Positions 62,241-64,000 of a stretch of DNA of 64,000 nt are shown here, piece by piece (the first letter of the stretch is position 1; each line of letters starts with the position of its first letter). Source of the stretch: Dioscorea cayenensis subsp. rotundata. Lineage: Eukaryota; Streptophyta; Magnoliopsida; Dioscoreales; Dioscoreaceae. Under the pieces are notes generated by a model. The model had not been told where the DNA came from. It saw only the letters and a list, made by a program, of their open reading frames with translations, and did no database searches. The position numbers and the translations under genes are program-made. The stretch covers positions 186,001 to 250,000 of the forward strand of contig NC_052487.1 of assembly GCF_009730915.1 (NCBI RefSeq), given 5' to 3'.

Positions 62241-62814
62241 GATTTAGAAAAAAAAAAAAAAAAAGAAGTCTAGTAACAGGTCAAGTGAGGCAAGAGATGG
62301 AAATGGAGATGGTTATACAATGTTATTATTTATAAAGTTTGCCCATGCCAGAATTTCTCACCATTTTCATCCTCAGTGAATTCTTATCCTCACTTGCATT
62401 GCAAGTAAAAATTGACTGGACATTGGTTTAAAGGTACAAGTTGGCAATGGAAATAAATATCGGTCCATAGGCTCTTCATTATATGCACCTATGAATGCTT
62501 GCTGACATTTATTGTGTACTTCTCATGCAGTTTGGCAGGAGAGAAGATAACCTTCTGCATCTGACACAATCTGGAGATTACATAACAACAAACCATATCA
62601 AACTCATAGATACTTAAAAGGACTATGGAATTCAGTCCCATCCCATGAGAATAAGAATTAGCAAAGATTCCTGCTGATAAAGTATTAATTATCTAAAAAT
62701 AAACCCTAAATAGAAGCCAGTAGGGCACAAGGTAGCAGCAAAAATTGGTATATATATATATATATATGACCAGATTATAATCAAGGACCGAATGGACACC
62801 GAACATCCCTTCAT

Positions 62815-62943
62815 TTAGGACTTGACAGCGTAACAGTTAGCAAATGGGTTCTCCTCTGGTTTTGGTTTGTGAGAATTGTCTGCTTGGACAGAGACAGGTG
62901 TGCTCTCTGACAATCCTATCTCATTGCTACCTCCATTATTCAT
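62815..62943 (-). CDS. Possible small ORF or terminal exon, unknown
   Basis: A 42-codon open frame runs MNNGGSNEIGLSESTPVSVQ to NPFANCYAVKS. It has non-repetitive, protein-like composition, unlike its AT-rich surroundings. I do not recognise it. It may be a small protein or the last exon of a gene whose earlier exons lie at 63575-63755. No strong acceptor is visible just upstream. Confidence 0.3.
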   Translation of the reverse strand: MNNGGSNEIGLSESTPVSVQADNSHKPKPEENPFANCYAVKS

Positions 62944-63574
62944 AGTCCAATCCAATTTGAATCAATAGATTCAAAAAACACAGTGAAAACTTCTCCACAA
63001 GATAAACCTATTTACTCTCCTATCCACTTGCTCACCTAAGCTTTGTTTAGTGTTCAGCCATTACTTGAATCAAATTCTGTTGACAATTAATGGGTGGTAA
63101 ACTTTCTTAGTTCCAAAGAATACTCACATTGACTTACCCCAAAGCTCATAGACAGACAACCAAAAACATAAAACTGATACATGCGGTTATGAAAAATGAT
63201 TTTTCTACAAGATGTATGGACACATCATATTCTTCCATTATTAACCTACTAATTTATTCAGCTACCCAGTGGCCATTTTCATGGGCTACATGTGGAGATT
63301 ATGGCAGTCCCTTTCTAAGTTAGGAATTCTACTACAGCTATAATATGACAAACAGTGGTTGTTCTATCACTTTCACGGGACTGGAAAAGACTCATCATCT
63401 TTATCGCCTTGAAGACATTGGAACAACGTACCCCACATCATACGGCGGACATTTCATGGTTCTAACACTTCTATAACAAATGAAATTGCAATGCTAGAAA
63501 TGTTCTTTAAGCATGCAGTTGGTTACACTCCTGGGTGCTAAAACTTAGTTATAATGCATTTTGTAATTACTGAC
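62944..63574. other. Unassigned, perhaps intronic
   Basis: Between the candidate exons; no convincing coding sequence. Small open frames here have no family signature. Confidence 0.4.
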
Positions 63575-63755
63575 CATGCATGCCATGCAACAAGAGTAAC
63601 TCAGACGTCTGCTCCAGTTCAGCACAAGGAGAAAGCTTTGGGCAGCTTCTGATCCCTTGATAAACTTCTGTGAAGACAATAAAAGAAGTTAGCATTCAGT
63701 TGTCTTAGTTCTAAAAATTAAAAAGTGTCATCCTACCTCCACAAGATGATATCAT
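63575..63755 (-). CDS. Candidate exons of an unidentified gene
   Basis: Two stretches splice in frame: 63755-63737 (MISSCG) with donor GTAGGA, then 63667-63575 after a TTCACAG acceptor. The second reads VYQGIRSCPKLSPCAELEQT then SELLLLHGMHG and ends at a GTCAGT donor. The text looks protein-like (conserved-type Cys and charged residues), but I cannot assign a family. The gene may extend past the window edge. Confidence 0.3.
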
Positions 63756-64000
63756 TAATCCTGATTTACCATGTAAATTCAAAAACCAACAATCAAGTCA
63801 ACCACAAAATTTTAGTATTGAGATTCTCTATTCATAGAGAATACTTGGTAGTTATCTCAAACACAAACGTGTAGCATGCCTTATTTCTTGGAGATAAACT
63901 GAGACGGAAATTTGGAAATTCTGCAACAATTTGATAGGTTATATATTTATGTTCCAAATAAACTGTTCATTACTGAGCCACCAGGAAGTAGCGCTACTAT

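Overview
The window is nuclear DNA from a flowering plant. It is AT-rich, its genes have many GT-AG introns with long TA-rich stretches between them, and it carries plant-only families: fused DHFR-TS, bifunctional nuclease BBD, nodulin-type SEC14 proteins and isoprenylated HMA proteins. L1-type LINE debris and a tRNA-type SINE are also present. A non-grass monocot is possible, but I cannot prove the lineage. All gene models below were spliced by hand: reading frame was checked across every junction, and family motifs served as the guide.

Layout. 0-4 kb: a ~950-bp tandem duplication and a SINE with perfect target-site duplications (TSDs). 4.3-9.4 kb (+): a cyclin T gene (P-TEFb partner, 503 aa) with a 41-residue triple repeat. 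13.6-15.6 kb (+): an atypical bHLH transcription factor (345 aa). 16.2-17.7 kb: a decayed tandem array. 18.3-22.8 kb (+): calreticulin (411 aa, 14 exons, HDEL end). 24.2-29.4 kb (-): a SEC14/nodulin-type phosphatidylinositol transfer protein (623 aa). 30.8-35.7 kb (-): a BBD bifunctional nuclease (330 aa). 35.9-39.4 kb: a 5'-truncated L1-type LINE with an open 1105-codon frame. 41.4-45 kb (-): a second SEC14/nodulin-type gene (625 aa), the tandem paralogue of the first with the same 14-exon layout. 45-49 kb: intergenic, with a GC-rich degenerate minisatellite. 49-53.8 kb (+): bifunctional DHFR-thymidylate synthase (540 aa). 54-59.7 kb: LINE fragments, a micro-inserted LINE tail with TSDs and an exon-like repeat array. 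59.9-62.2 kb (-): two neighbouring HIPP (HMA, prenylated) genes. 62.8-63.8 kb (-): unassigned candidate exons.

These are separate housekeeping, signalling and defence genes; I see no operon-like pathway. The only linked sets are the two SEC14 paralogues flanking BBD, and the HIPP pair. The most notable observations are two GC-AG introns that homology requires (one in SEC14 gene 1, one in DHFR-TS), tiny terminal exons in both SEC14 genes, an E2F-type site next to the DHFR-TS TATA box, a repeat array whose units end in splice-donor-like sequence, and very short LINE tails with clear TSDs. I did not find a convincing new multi-gene system.
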